A stretch of 64,000 bases of DNA from positions 248,001 to 312,000 of the forward strand of contig JBBRNR010000002.1 in assembly GCA_038230215.1 (NCBI GenBank), given 5' to 3'. This document shows positions 1 to 8,571 of the stretch, piece by piece. A program made the position numbers and the translations under genes. The notes under the pieces are model-generated. The model made no database searches and was not told the DNA's origin. It was given only the letters and a program-made list of their open reading frames with translations. How positions within the stretch are numbered: the stretch's first letter is position 1; each line of letters begins with the position of its first letter. The stretch comes from DASVRZ01 sp038230215. Its GTDB lineage: Bacteria; Verrucomicrobiota; Verrucomicrobiia; Chthoniobacterales; DASVRZ01.

Positions 1-368
1 GTGTGCACCGCGCGCCGCTCCCGGATGCCGCTGCGCATGATCTCCACCACACTCGGATCGGTGTCGGCCCCTTGCAGCATCTTTCCCGCTTTGTTCCCTC
101 GAAGTTCCCCCAGCGTGTAGCCGCACATCCGGCTGAAGGCGGGGCTGACCCATTCGATCAGGCCGTCAACGTCCGAAACGACCACGGCCTGGCTGTTGAC
201 CGCAGGGATGCGGCGGAGAAAATCGTCGACCTTCTCCGGTGGAAAGATTTTCTCGAAAAGTTCTTCACGCACAGCAGCGGACGGAGTGACGACGCTGGTT
301 GGCTCGATAGTGGGCAAATGCATGGCGATGAGTTCGTTAATCAGGGATTGAGGCACGTCATCGATCAT
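1..368 (-). CDS. PAS-domain sensor protein, N-terminal part (leaves left edge)
   Basis: Open reading frame on the minus strand starting at ATG 368 and running off the window. After about 50 leading residues the translation reads like a PAS fold: an AVVVSDVDGLIEWVS strand-turn, a FSRMCGYTLGELRG helix, then MLQGADTDPSVVEIM, the connector typical of PAS/LOV domains. The GNKAGKMLQG segment has no cysteine where LOV domains carry theirs, so flavin photochemistry is unlikely. PAS proteins sense ligands or redox state and usually feed a kinase, cyclase or regulator domain, which here would lie outside the window. It is divergent from the ABC permease gene that follows. The output domain is unknown. 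Confidence 0.75.
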   Translation of the reverse strand, partial: MIDDVPQSLINELIAMHLPTIEPTSVVTPSAAVREELFEKIFPPEKVDDFLRRIPAVNSQAVVVSDVDGLIEWVSPAFSRMCGYTLGELRGNKAGKMLQGADTDPSVVEIMRSGIRERRAVH

Positions 369-476
369 GAGGGGTGAAGGTTAGTTACAAAGTGAGTTAT
401 CGACAACCCACTTTTCGACTGGCGGCGGACGGCGGATTCATTCTTTTTTCTTGATGACAAATCTGGCGCTTTGCCG

Positions 477-1487
477 ATGCTGGCGGGGCTCATGTTCATC
501 CTCCGTCGCCTGCTACTCCTGATTCCGGTGCTGCTGAGTGTGATCACGATCACGTTTTTTCTGATTCGCATCAAACCCGGCGGGCCGTTCGACAAGGAAA
601 AGAAAATCCCCAAGGCCGTCGAGGAGGCGCTCCTCCGCAAATACAAACTCGATGGCGCGGACGGCCGTGACTGGGCTGTAACTCACGCCAAAAACATCGG
701 CCTCAGCCCGGCGGCGCAGCAATCCTGGGGGAAATTCGGCTCCCTTAGCCAGCAACTCGGCGATTATCTGGGCGACGTGACCCACGGCGACTTCCGGATT
801 TCCCTAAAATATCGCAACCGCACCGTGAACGAAATCCTCGCCCAATCGCTCCCAGTCTCAGCGACTTTGGGCAGTCTGGCCTTGATCGTCGCCTCCATCA
901 CGGGCGTGTCCCTGGGGGCGTTCGCGGCCATGCGGCAGCATCGTCTGGCCGACCACGCGTCGATGTTTCTGGCCCTGGTCGCGATCTCGCTGCCTACGTT
1001 TGTGACCGGCCCGATCCTCATTTTAACCTTTTGCTTCTGGCTAAAATGGCTGCCCGTCGGCGGCTGGACCGGTTGGCAAAGCTGGATTCTCCCCGTACTC
1101 ACGCTGGCCCTGCCGTATGCGGCCTACATCGCGCGGCTCATGCGCGGCTCCATGCTGGAGGTTCTCAGCCAGGATTACATTCGCACCGCCCGAGCCAAGG
1201 GGCTGAGTGAGGTGGAAGTCGTTTGGAGCCACGCCCTGCAAATCGCTGTGCTGCCAGTCGTCTCGTTTCTCGGGCCGCTCACCGCCAACCTCCTCACCGG
1301 CTCCATCGTGGTCGAAACGATCTACAACATCCCCGGATCGGGCCGTTTCTTCGTCAATTCCATCCTCAATGGCGACGCCTTTCTCCTTGGCGGTGTCACG
1401 ATTGTTTACTGCACTCTCCTCGTGCTTATGAACCTCCTCGTGGACATTCTTTACGGCGTTCTGGACAAACGCATCACACTCCAATGA
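477..1487 (+). CDS. ABC transporter permease, DppB/OppB type
   Basis: Inner-membrane permease of a peptide/nickel-class ABC importer. About 336 residues with an N-terminal anchor (FILRRLLLLIPVLLSV), a long periplasmic insert, then five further hydrophobic segments. The cytoplasmic loop DYIRTARAKGLSEVEV is the EAA motif that contacts the ATPase, and the C-terminus holds the usual ETIYNIPGSGRFF segment. Start is uncertain: TTG 471, ATG 477 and ATG 492 are in frame, and 492 gives the family-typical N-terminus. It overlaps the next permease by ATGA, so the two are co-translated. No binding protein or ATPase gene lies next to them in this window, so the substrate cannot be stated. Confidence 0.9.
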   Translation: MLAGLMFILRRLLLLIPVLLSVITITFFLIRIKPGGPFDKEKKIPKAVEEALLRKYKLDGADGRDWAVTHAKNIGLSPAAQQSWGKFGSLSQQLGDYLGDVTHGDFRISLKYRNRTVNEILAQSLPVSATLGSLALIVASITGVSLGAFAAMRQHRLADHASMFLALVAISLPTFVTGPILILTFCFWLKWLPVGGWTGWQSWILPVLTLALPYAAYIARLMRGSMLEVLSQDYIRTARAKGLSEVEVVWSHALQIAVLPVVSFLGPLTANLLTGSIVVETIYNIPGSGRFFVNSILNGDAFLLGGVTIVYCTLLVLMNLLVDILYGVLDKRITLQ

Positions 1488-2395
1488 CCAACGCGCGACT
1501 CCCCACCCCCGGCGCCTGGCAGCGACTTCGGCGAGACCCCAAAGTCGTCGCCTCCGCCATCCTCCTCACACTCGTCATTATCGCATCTGTGCTGGGTATT
1601 TTCGTCTTTCCCGAACGATTTGTCGGCATCAGCGCCGCGCAATTTTCGCCGCCGTCCCCGGAGCACCCTTTTGGGACCGATCTAAATGGACGCGACGTGC
1701 TCTATCACACTCTGGAAGGCGCGCGCATCTCGCTCGTCGTCGGTGTTTTCGGGGCGCTGGTCTCGTTCCTCATCGGCACCACTTACGGCATGATCTCCGG
1801 CTACAAGGGAGGCAAAATCGACTCCGCCATGATGCGTCTCGTCGATATCCTCTACGCCATCCCGCGGCTGGTTTTCATCCTTATCGCCATCAGCAGCTTC
1901 GACACTTTTTTAAAAAAATGGCTCGTCGGCTGGCATCTTGACTCACTCGTGGGCTACTCAAAAATTCTCATTCTCATCGTCTCACTCGGGGCCATCGAAT
2001 GGCTCACCATGGCCCGTATCGTTCGCGGCCAGGTCCTCGCACTGAAGTCGCAACCATTTGTCCTCGCTGCCCGTGCCCTCGGCCAGACCAATGTCCGTAT
2101 CGTCCTGCGCCACATCTTCCCCAACCTCCTCGGCGTCATCCTCATTTACGTCACCCTCACCATCCCGGCCGTCATCCTCGACGAATCCTTTCTCAGCTTT
2201 CTGGGCCTAGGCGTGCAGGCGCCCCAGGCGAGTTGGGGCACCCTGCTGGCGGAAGGCGCTCAGACGATCAACCCAATCAAATCCAACTGGTGGCTCCTCG
2301 TTTTCCCCGCGCTCGCCATGTCGCTCACCCTCCTCGCGCTGAATTTCCTCGGCGATGGCCTGCGCGACGCCCTGGATCCTCGGGAGAAAAAATAA
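1484..2395 (+). CDS. ABC transporter permease, DppC/OppC type
   Basis: Second permease of the same importer, 303 residues, starting at ATG 1484 inside the stop codon of the upstream permease. Features seen: an N-terminal cytoplasmic stretch and first membrane helix (AILLTLVIIASVLGIF), the OppC-family HPFGTDLNGRDVL segment at about residue 60, and an EAA loop with ARALGQTNVRIVLRHIFPN. The C-terminal part DESFLSFLGLGVQAPQ and LNFLGDGLRDALDP is diagnostic of the family. It would pair with the upstream protein to form the pore. The cognate ATPases and substrate-binding protein must be encoded elsewhere. Confidence 0.92.
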   Translation: MTNARLPTPGAWQRLRRDPKVVASAILLTLVIIASVLGIFVFPERFVGISAAQFSPPSPEHPFGTDLNGRDVLYHTLEGARISLVVGVFGALVSFLIGTTYGMISGYKGGKIDSAMMRLVDILYAIPRLVFILIAISSFDTFLKKWLVGWHLDSLVGYSKILILIVSLGAIEWLTMARIVRGQVLALKSQPFVLAARALGQTNVRIVLRHIFPNLLGVILIYVTLTIPAVILDESFLSFLGLGVQAPQASWGTLLAEGAQTINPIKSNWWLLVFPALAMSLTLLALNFLGDGLRDALDPREKK

Positions 2396-2463
2396 AAGGG
2401 TCGGCAGACGGAGACCAGAGCGGTGCTTTTACATCGGAGATCCCCACTTTTGACAACCAGAAC

Positions 2464-3372
2464 CTAGGAAACCAAGAATTCCGGCCTAACGGTGAAACTG
2501 CGCTCCAGTTGGCCCTGCGGAGGGAGGGTTTGGATGCCCAATTTTTCCTCAAACGGACGTTGCGAGTGATGATCTGGCAAGCCCCAGCAGGGCTCGACGC
2601 AGATGAAAACGTGGCCGTCGGACCAAAGCGTCAGGTAAGGTGCCTCGGTATAATCAAGAGTCGTCCGGCGACCGGAAACGGGGTCTTCGACGGCGAAAAT
2701 CCGCTCCGGCACTTCAGCCAGTTCCAGCAGAAAGGAACCGGGAAGTTCCCCCACCGGAAACGGCATCGGACCTCCGGGGAAATCGAATGTTTCTGTTTCG
2801 CCAGAGAGGAAATTTTCGGGAGCGAGATGGCGTATGTAGCGTCCGGGTGGAAGCCAGATTCGCATGGAACTCAAATCAGAAACGGCAAACCCAGGATGCA
2901 GTCCAAAGGAAATGTGCGTCTCGAAGGACTCCCGATTTTCAAATCGGAAAGTGACCTTTAACTCCGTGTCGGTCAGCGCATAGGTGATCGCAAAATCGAC
3001 TCGAAACGGATACTCCTCCACCGCGATATCCTGGGAACTCCAATGGTGCGTGAGACTCCCCTCGCCCACTTCGGGAGCGGCAAAAGTTTTATGCCGCAGA
3101 AAGCTATGCGTGCCGCCTCTCACCCGCCTTCCGCAATAGTTGGAAACCTCATTCAGAATCCGGTGAACGTAGTAGCCCATGACGGTGGAATGATTGTTCC
3201 AGCCACTGGGGTTTTTGCTCACATCGCCATCGCGAAAAAGGAAGCCCTGCCAGTCTCCAGCGTCATTTTTCCGAGCCAGACTCACCAGTTCCGCCCCGTT
3301 GCGACTAACTAGAATGCGCAGGGTTCCAGCACGGTTGCTGAGCGCATCCAGCGTGTGACCATCGCGAGTCAT
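2464..3372 (-). CDS. Aldose 1-epimerase (galactose mutarotase-like) family protein
   Basis: 302-residue protein with the beta-sandwich pattern of the aldose 1-epimerase superfamily: an early NRAGTLRILVSRNGAELVSL strand pair, a central YALTDTELKVTFRFEN strand, FGLHPGFAVSD carrying the expected histidine, and LTLWSDGHVFICVEPCWG near the end. Members interconvert sugar anomers or bind hexose-6-phosphates. The substrate here is not evident. It is the last gene of the minus-strand cluster 7999-2464, and its ATG overlaps the stop of the DUF4340 gene by four bases, so it is probably translated from the same mRNA although the functional link to the Gld-like transporter is unclear. Confidence 0.82.
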   Translation of the reverse strand: MTRDGHTLDALSNRAGTLRILVSRNGAELVSLARKNDAGDWQGFLFRDGDVSKNPSGWNNHSTVMGYYVHRILNEVSNYCGRRVRGGTHSFLRHKTFAAPEVGEGSLTHHWSSQDIAVEEYPFRVDFAITYALTDTELKVTFRFENRESFETHISFGLHPGFAVSDLSSMRIWLPPGRYIRHLAPENFLSGETETFDFPGGPMPFPVGELPGSFLLELAEVPERIFAVEDPVSGRRTTLDYTEAPYLTLWSDGHVFICVEPCWGLPDHHSQRPFEEKLGIQTLPPQGQLERSFTVRPEFLVS

Positions 3373-4772
3373 GGCTTGGGGACGTCCGGTTTTTTGAAGG
3401 CCTCGGAAGTGGTCGGGAGATTGGTTAGAATGCTCGGGCCCACGGAGACGATGAACGGCTCCTCGGCGAGATGCGCGTAAACGACGTCGCCCTCAGTTTT
3501 GCCAAACTGGACGGTAGCGAGTGGCGTTTCCCCCTTGGCAGCCTCTACGGTGTTTTCGCTGGAGTAGCTACTCAGGCGAATGGTTAGAACGGGCTGGTCG
3601 AGGCCATACGGTTTCAAGTCGGCTCCCGTGTCATCCACGAAGGCCTTGGTCTCGGTGTTGTTCAGAACGTCGATCAGGCGTTTGATCTCCGCGTCATTTG
3701 CAGGCTGGCCGCCTTCGAGAAATTTCCAATTCTCCTGGTCTCGAGCCAAAACCAGCGGGGGCTGGCCAGGTTTCTCGATCGTTAGACGGTCGATCAAGTC
3801 ATCCGTGATTCGAGTTAGCTTGTTATCACGCAAATCGTTGGGCTTCACTCCGAGTGCGACGCCGATGCTTTTCGGCACCACAAAAACAGACGGGCGTCCC
3901 AGCACGCGGACGTAGATTTTTTCCGCGTCTTTTTCCACTGGTGAGCCGACTTCGATGGTTTCCTGCTCATCGCTAGTCCGGGCTTGGAAGGAAATGGAAC
4001 CGCGCGGCTCGGCGAGGCCATACCTGGCGAGGTTCCCCTCTTCCGACGCGATGAATTCCCCGATGGTTAGATTGTTAACATTGGAGATCAGATCCAGGAT
4101 GCGGGCGTTGGCGGCACGCGCCTTGATCGGCGTGCGCAGGTTCCAGTCGTCGCCGGTTTGCGCAAGGTCGATCTCGCCCGCCGAAGTCTTGAATTTCACC
4201 GCGGTAACATTACTGCTCTCGAAGTGAGTCAGATGCTTATCACGGAAATCGCCGACGTCTTTGATAAGCAGATTTCGCAGGTCAGATTTGATCACCGAAA
4301 TATCGTCATCCCCCTCCGTGCGTGCATAGATTTTCCCCTCGAAGGCGGTGTCTTTTCCGAAGTGGATTTCGCCCGGCGCACCTTCTCCCAGAAGCTTCAG
4401 GCGGACCTTGCCTCTTTGCACTCCGTATTCCTTTTGCGCGTCGCGAAGTTTTCCGCCCTTGCCAAGTTTGTTGATCACGCCGGTGCGACTAATCTCGGAC
4501 GCCGCCGAGAGGATCGGCGTGATATTGGCCGGGTTGGCGCGATCTTTTACCGGACTAACAATAACCCATTGATCGGCCTTCTTGCGGAGTTGAATCACCG
4601 TGTCGCCATTCGTGATGTCGAGCCCGGTGATTTTCGTCTGGTCGAACTGCGCGAGGTATTGCGAACTCTCGTCCTGCTGGCGGGTGGACGGACGGCTTTT
4701 TTCAAAGAAGAAAACGTAGGCCGCCAGTCCGGCAACGACTAACAAAAGAAGAATAGTACTCCGGGATTTCAT
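3369..4772 (-). CDS. DUF4340-domain protein linked to GldG-like transporter
   Basis: 467-residue protein taken from ATG 4772, which gives a short basic start and one N-terminal membrane helix (TILLLLVVAGLAAYVFFF). The rest is extracytoplasmic and built of repeated modules: GLDITNGDTVIQLRKKADQW is echoed by LTIEKPGQPPLVLARDQENW, and GVQRGKVRLKLLGEG by GLDQPVLTIRLSS. This is the pattern of DUF4340 proteins, which are commonly encoded beside GldG/GldF ABC components. It lies 16 bp after the GldG-like gene and overlaps the mutarotase gene. The biochemical function is not known. Confidence 0.85.
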   Translation of the reverse strand: MKSRSTILLLLVVAGLAAYVFFFEKSRPSTRQQDESSQYLAQFDQTKITGLDITNGDTVIQLRKKADQWVIVSPVKDRANPANITPILSAASEISRTGVINKLGKGGKLRDAQKEYGVQRGKVRLKLLGEGAPGEIHFGKDTAFEGKIYARTEGDDDISVIKSDLRNLLIKDVGDFRDKHLTHFESSNVTAVKFKTSAGEIDLAQTGDDWNLRTPIKARAANARILDLISNVNNLTIGEFIASEEGNLARYGLAEPRGSISFQARTSDEQETIEVGSPVEKDAEKIYVRVLGRPSVFVVPKSIGVALGVKPNDLRDNKLTRITDDLIDRLTIEKPGQPPLVLARDQENWKFLEGGQPANDAEIKRLIDVLNNTETKAFVDDTGADLKPYGLDQPVLTIRLSSYSSENTVEAAKGETPLATVQFGKTEGDVVYAHLAEEPFIVSVGPSILTNLPTTSEAFKKPDVPKP

Positions 4773-4788
4773 AGCGCGGAAAAGGAGG

Positions 4789-6291
4789 CTAGCGCCGACG
4801 GGACCAGCAGACGGCAAATCCCCAGAGTGCGACGACCGTCGGGATGATGATGAGCACGTAGAGACTGAGTTTACTGAGCTGATCCTGGGTGAGCCCGAGC
4901 TTGAAATTTTTCTTTTCAATCGGCGGAATGGAGATGAGTTCCTCCCGACTCGTCAGCCAGTTCATGGTCGAAATGGAGAAATCCAGATTCTGCGATACGA
5001 TGTGCTGGTCGTTTAAGAAATCTGCGTTGGCGAGACAAACCATCCGCGCAGATTCGACTTTGACTCGCTCGTCGTTGACCGCGCCCTGCTCGATGGCGAC
5101 CGCTAGTACCAGCGGACTTTCATGGTCGATGCCCTTGTTAAACTTGATCGTCTCGTCATCGCCGACCGCATAGTTCGTCTCGCCCCAGTAACCTTCCTCC
5201 GCTTTAATCAATGGAGTGAGCCGGAGCTGCTTGGTTTTGGCCTGCGCCTGGTCGAGCCGCAATGTCTGCGTGGGGCCGTCGAGGCTGGTGCGCACTCCGG
5301 CGAGATCCTTGGTGATGGGATGATTCGGCAGGAAGTTAGAAATGGTGTTTTTGTAAACGCCGAGCAATCCGTTGCCAAGATCCTCGGTCTTTTTCACACG
5401 GTCGTTTTGCACCGTCACACCCAGCTCGCCTAGCCAACCAACCAGATTCGGCGTGGCTTGGTTGGGATCGAGGAAAATGAAGAACCGACCTTTTTTACCC
5501 CAGTAATCTTTTAGCAAGGTCAGCGCACGATCTGTCGGATCATATTTCGGCGCGGTGATAACAATGGCCTTCGCATCGTCGGGGATTTTCTCGACGTTTA
5601 ATAAATTGAGCGACGCGGAGGCGAGATTCTGCCTCCCCAGATAACTCATGAAGGTTTTGTTGTAGGGCTTGCCAATGAAATCGAGACCTCCCATGCCCTC
5701 GACGAAATAGATTTTATTCTGCGCGGGCTCGATGACCGCCAGCAATCCCTGGGTGATGATTTGCTCGCCTTTGAACGCCTTCAATTCCGGAGTGGAAATC
5801 GCGGTCTCGGCAGGTCCAAATTCCAGCATGTCGGCGACGTTGACGAACTTGTTGCGCCCTTGGTAATCGAGGATGACAAGCGCTTCTGCGGAGCCAAACT
5901 TATACTTCTGCTGGAGTTCCTTGGCGCGATTAATATCCTGATAGGGATTGACGGTTTCGATGTCGATTCGTTTGCCCTGCGACTTCGCATTGATCTGGTA
6001 CTCGGCCAGCAAATCCTTGATGTCCAACGCGACCGGCGTGGCGGGTGCAACGAGGACGACGATCTTGAGTTTGTCGTGGAGCTGGCCGATGACTTTTTTC
6101 GTCTGCCCCGAGATCGAGCCCTGGTGCTGGCGGGTGTAGTCCCAGCGCTTGAAATGGTTGAAGGCGAGGTAGTTGACGAACCCGAAAATCACGAGTCCGA
6201 GAAGTATCTGGAGAGTAACATTGAACCCGATTCGGACGCGATGAATCTGATAGGTCTCGTGCGGGGAATCGTTGGATGGAGAGTCGGCCAT
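4789..6291 (-). CDS. GldG-like ABC auxiliary membrane protein
   Basis: 500 residues with a cytoplasmic start, one N-terminal membrane helix (VTLQILLGLVIFGFVNYLAF) and a C-terminal helix (LSLYVLIIIPTVVALWGFAVC) ending in an arginine-rich tail. Between them is the large extracytoplasmic GldG-type domain with QLHDKLKIVVLVAP, an IDIETVNPYQD motif, KAIVITAPKYDPT and GRFFIFLDPNQAT. GldG was named from Flavobacterium gliding but homologues are widespread in non-gliding bacteria, so no motility is implied. It follows the ABC-2 permease by 18 bp, in the order ATPase, permease, GldG, DUF4340. Confidence 0.87.
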   Translation of the reverse strand: MADSPSNDSPHETYQIHRVRIGFNVTLQILLGLVIFGFVNYLAFNHFKRWDYTRQHQGSISGQTKKVIGQLHDKLKIVVLVAPATPVALDIKDLLAEYQINAKSQGKRIDIETVNPYQDINRAKELQQKYKFGSAEALVILDYQGRNKFVNVADMLEFGPAETAISTPELKAFKGEQIITQGLLAVIEPAQNKIYFVEGMGGLDFIGKPYNKTFMSYLGRQNLASASLNLLNVEKIPDDAKAIVITAPKYDPTDRALTLLKDYWGKKGRFFIFLDPNQATPNLVGWLGELGVTVQNDRVKKTEDLGNGLLGVYKNTISNFLPNHPITKDLAGVRTSLDGPTQTLRLDQAQAKTKQLRLTPLIKAEEGYWGETNYAVGDDETIKFNKGIDHESPLVLAVAIEQGAVNDERVKVESARMVCLANADFLNDQHIVSQNLDFSISTMNWLTSREELISIPPIEKKNFKLGLTQDQLSKLSLYVLIIIPTVVALWGFAVCWSRRR

Positions 6292-6309
6292 GGGAATGCT
6301 AGCAAATGG

Positions 6310-7065
6310 TTAGGACTTCCATTTCCTTCTCTGGAAAATGTGATAGGTCAATGTCAGAAACAGGGCCGTCATGGAGAGATAAAAAACGATCGGACGGGAG
6401 TCGATGATGCCTTTGGAGAACGTGCCCATGTGGTCGATGGCCGAGAAATAGGAAAGCAAGTCGCGCAGGTTTTGATTCATATCGAGCGCGAACAGCGAGA
6501 TGACGCCAGTGAAGAAAAAAAGCGCCACCGAGACACCGGAAATGACGGCGGCAATGATTTGATTGTTAGTAAGCACCGAGGCAAAGCAGCCTATGGAAAT
6601 ATAGAACATGCCCAGCAAAAGGATCATGGCGTAGGAGCCCCAGATCGCCCCTGGCGAGGCGGCGACACCGGTCTGCGCGACCTGCTGGAAGATCACAAAG
6701 TAGAGAAGGCTCGGGAGCCAGAGAATAATGTAGAAGACGACCGCTCCGGCGAACTTCGAGAGCACTACTTGCAGATCGGTCACAGGGGAAGTCATCAGCG
6801 TTTCGATGGTGCCCATTTTAAATTCCTCGGAAAATGTCCGCATCGTGATGAGCGGAAAAATCAGGACGAAAGGAAACCAGAAAAAGAAGTTGTTAAAGAA
6901 GCCCTGCACGATGCTAACATCGGTGGGAGAGCTATTGATGAGAGTGACGACCCACTCGAAGTTCCAGCCCGTCGCGAGCAGGAAAAAAAAGAGGACCACG
7001 TAGGCGATGGCAGATTGGAAGTAGGAGGAAAGCTCGCGATTCCAGAGGGTGAGAAACTTGAACAT
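6310..7065 (-). CDS. ABC-2 type permease, GldF-like
   Basis: 251-residue integral membrane protein with six predicted helices. Start ATG 7065 was chosen because MFKFLTLWNRELSSYFQSAIAYVV is the usual beginning of this family, where an amphipathic stretch precedes the first helix. The segment LITMRTFSEEFKMGTIETLM is the signature of ABC-2 permeases, followed by SPVTDLQVVLSKF. It begins one base after the stop of the ATPase gene. Together with the ATPase it should form an exporter-like complex. Substrate unknown. Confidence 0.9.
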   Translation of the reverse strand: MFKFLTLWNRELSSYFQSAIAYVVLFFFLLATGWNFEWVVTLINSSPTDVSIVQGFFNNFFFWFPFVLIFPLITMRTFSEEFKMGTIETLMTSPVTDLQVVLSKFAGAVVFYIILWLPSLLYFVIFQQVAQTGVAASPGAIWGSYAMILLLGMFYISIGCFASVLTNNQIIAAVISGVSVALFFFTGVISLFALDMNQNLRDLLSYFSAIDHMGTFSKGIIDSRPIVFYLSMTALFLTLTYHIFQRRKWKS

Positions 7066-7066
7066 G

Positions 7067-7999
7067 TTAGTGATCGGCGTGGGTGAGTTCGACGAAGACA
7101 TCTTCGAGCGTGCCTTTCTGGCGGGAGAGTTCGCGCAGTTGCCAGCGGCGCTCGACGGCGAGGCGGTAAATGTCCTCGCGCGGGTCGGCTTGCGCGTCGA
7201 GCCGGAGTTGGAACGTGTTCCAGTCGTCCTCGGTTTTGACGCTGACCTCTTTGACTCCGGGAATGGCTTTGAGTTGACTGAGGCCGTCATCTGAGCCGGT
7301 CTTCGCTTCCAGTAAAATGCCGCCTGCCGTGCGCATGTGTTTGACGAGGTTTTCCGGTGTGTCGGAGGCTTCGATTTTGCCTTTGTTGATGATGATCACC
7401 CGGCTGCAAGTCATCTCCACTTCGCTCAAAATGTGAGTCGAAAGGAGGATTGTGTGGCTTTTCCCGAGGCTTTTGATCAAGTCGCGCACCTGGCGGATTT
7501 GATTCGGGTCCAACCCGGCTGTGGGCTCGTCGAGGATGAGCAAATCGGGCTCGTGGAGGAGCGCATCAGCCAGCCCGACGCGCTGTCGGAAGCCGCGGGA
7601 GAGCGTGCCGATGATGCGGTTTTCCACCTCTTGAAGATTGGTGACTTCCTTGGCCATGACGAGGGAGTCGCGTAATTTCCGCCCGCCGATGCCCTTCAAG
7701 GCACCGCGATATTTCAAGTATTCTGTGACTCGCATGTCCATGTAAAGTGGGACGTTTTCCGGCATGTAACCGATGCGGCTGCGGGTCTTCAGCGAGTCCT
7801 CAAAAACATTATCGCCGCCAATCCACGCGGTGCCGCTGGTCGCAGGCAGATAGGAGGCGAGGATCTTCATCGTGGTGCTTTTGCCTGCGCCGTTCGGACC
7901 GAGGAAACCAACGATCTCGCCTTTGCCGACCTCGAAGGAAATATTATCCACAGCGGTGCGGCCTCCGTAGCGTTTGGTCAGGTTTTCAACTCGAATCAT
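7067..7999 (-). CDS. ABC transporter ATPase, GldA-like
   Basis: 310-residue nucleotide-binding subunit. Walker A GPNGAGKST lies near residue 39, the Q-loop region IGYMPENVPLY follows, the signature is LSRGFRQRVGLA, and Walker B LLILDEPTAGLDP is followed by the switch histidine in LLSTHILSEVE. The ATG at 7999 fits the start of the fold (MIRVENLTKRYGG); a longer open frame to 8044 is unlikely to be used. It is the first gene of the five-gene minus-strand operon and probably energises the downstream GldF-like permease. The C-terminal 90 residues are a regulatory extension seen in GldA/CcmA-type ATPases. Confidence 0.93.
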   Translation of the reverse strand: MIRVENLTKRYGGRTAVDNISFEVGKGEIVGFLGPNGAGKSTTMKILASYLPATSGTAWIGGDNVFEDSLKTRSRIGYMPENVPLYMDMRVTEYLKYRGALKGIGGRKLRDSLVMAKEVTNLQEVENRIIGTLSRGFRQRVGLADALLHEPDLLILDEPTAGLDPNQIRQVRDLIKSLGKSHTILLSTHILSEVEMTCSRVIIINKGKIEASDTPENLVKHMRTAGGILLEAKTGSDDGLSQLKAIPGVKEVSVKTEDDWNTFQLRLDAQADPREDIYRLAVERRWQLRELSRQKGTLEDVFVELTHADH

Positions 8000-8047
8000 G
8001 GGTGGGAAATGCTGATCGGCTGACTGTCGTAATGCAAGCGGCAAGAT

Positions 8048-8060
8048 CAGACGTGGTCTG
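8048..8060. promoter_or_regulatory. CAGAC-GTG-GTCTG dyad upstream of the GldA-like operon
   Basis: A perfect 5-bp inverted repeat with 3-bp centre, about 50 bp upstream of the ATG at 7999 and flanked on both sides by CAAGAT. The size and place would suit an operator, but no regulator is known and a chance occurrence cannot be excluded. Confidence 0.25.
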
Positions 8061-8259
8061 CAAGATAAAGCCTATTTTTGCCCATTTGGACCAACCGCCA
8101 GGATCTAATGTTCATTCAAATATTATCCTCTCAATCAACCGACCAAGAACTAAAAAGCCGCTTGACGCCGTTGCGTTAGAACCGTTTAGTCACGCCCGGA
8201 TGTCGACACACCCTAGAGGCCGCAGATGGGGTGTTTTGCAGACTCGGGCAGATCGCAAC

Positions 8260-8515
8260 TGGGGAGCGGGCCGTCGTCGCCCGACCTGCCAAGGCCCTTC
8301 CGCTCGCCAGTTGGCCCCTTTTCTACCCTGTCGATCCCTCACGGCTCGAGAAGTGGGGATCTTCTGACCTGTAAAGCACCCGCCGCTCGGCCAGACTGCC
8401 TCTGCCCGCCCTAAAAATGCCTCCCTGCTGGCTGATCCCCCCTTTTCCATCCTAAAAATGCCTTCCTGCTGGCCAGTTCTCGCACTTTACGGTCTGTTTG
8501 TGTCTAAAAATGAAA
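8260..8515. repeat. Array A: degenerate 41-42 bp tandem repeats
   Basis: Aligning on GCTCG/GCTGG gives units starting at 8302, 8344, 8385, 8427 and 8468, spaced 42, 41, 42 and 41 bp. A more diverged unit precedes at 8260. Each unit has two halves of about 21 bp: one around GCTcGcCagtt, one around ctnaAAAatgCCTcCCT. The first units also make a long hairpin: CAACTGGGGAGCGG at 8257-8270 pairs with CCGCTCGCCAGTTGG at 8300-8314. The array ends about 55 bp before the orphan gene at 8572 and reads in its direction. No convincing protein is encoded here. The rest of 8061-8260 holds nothing I recognise. Confidence 0.75.
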
Positions 8516-8571
8516 CAGTTTCGCCATTTCTTTATTAAATCCAGTCCAACTAATAAGACAACAAAACCACC

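Noticed and set aside
5761..7086. 441-residue plus-strand frame opposite gldG-like and gldF-like genes
   Set aside because: Highly charged shadow translation without start signal. The minus-strand genes cover the same bases with clear domain motifs.
8260..8515. CRISPR interpretation of arrays A to E
   Set aside because: Units are contiguous and degenerate throughout, without constant repeats separated by unique spacers, and no cas genes are present.
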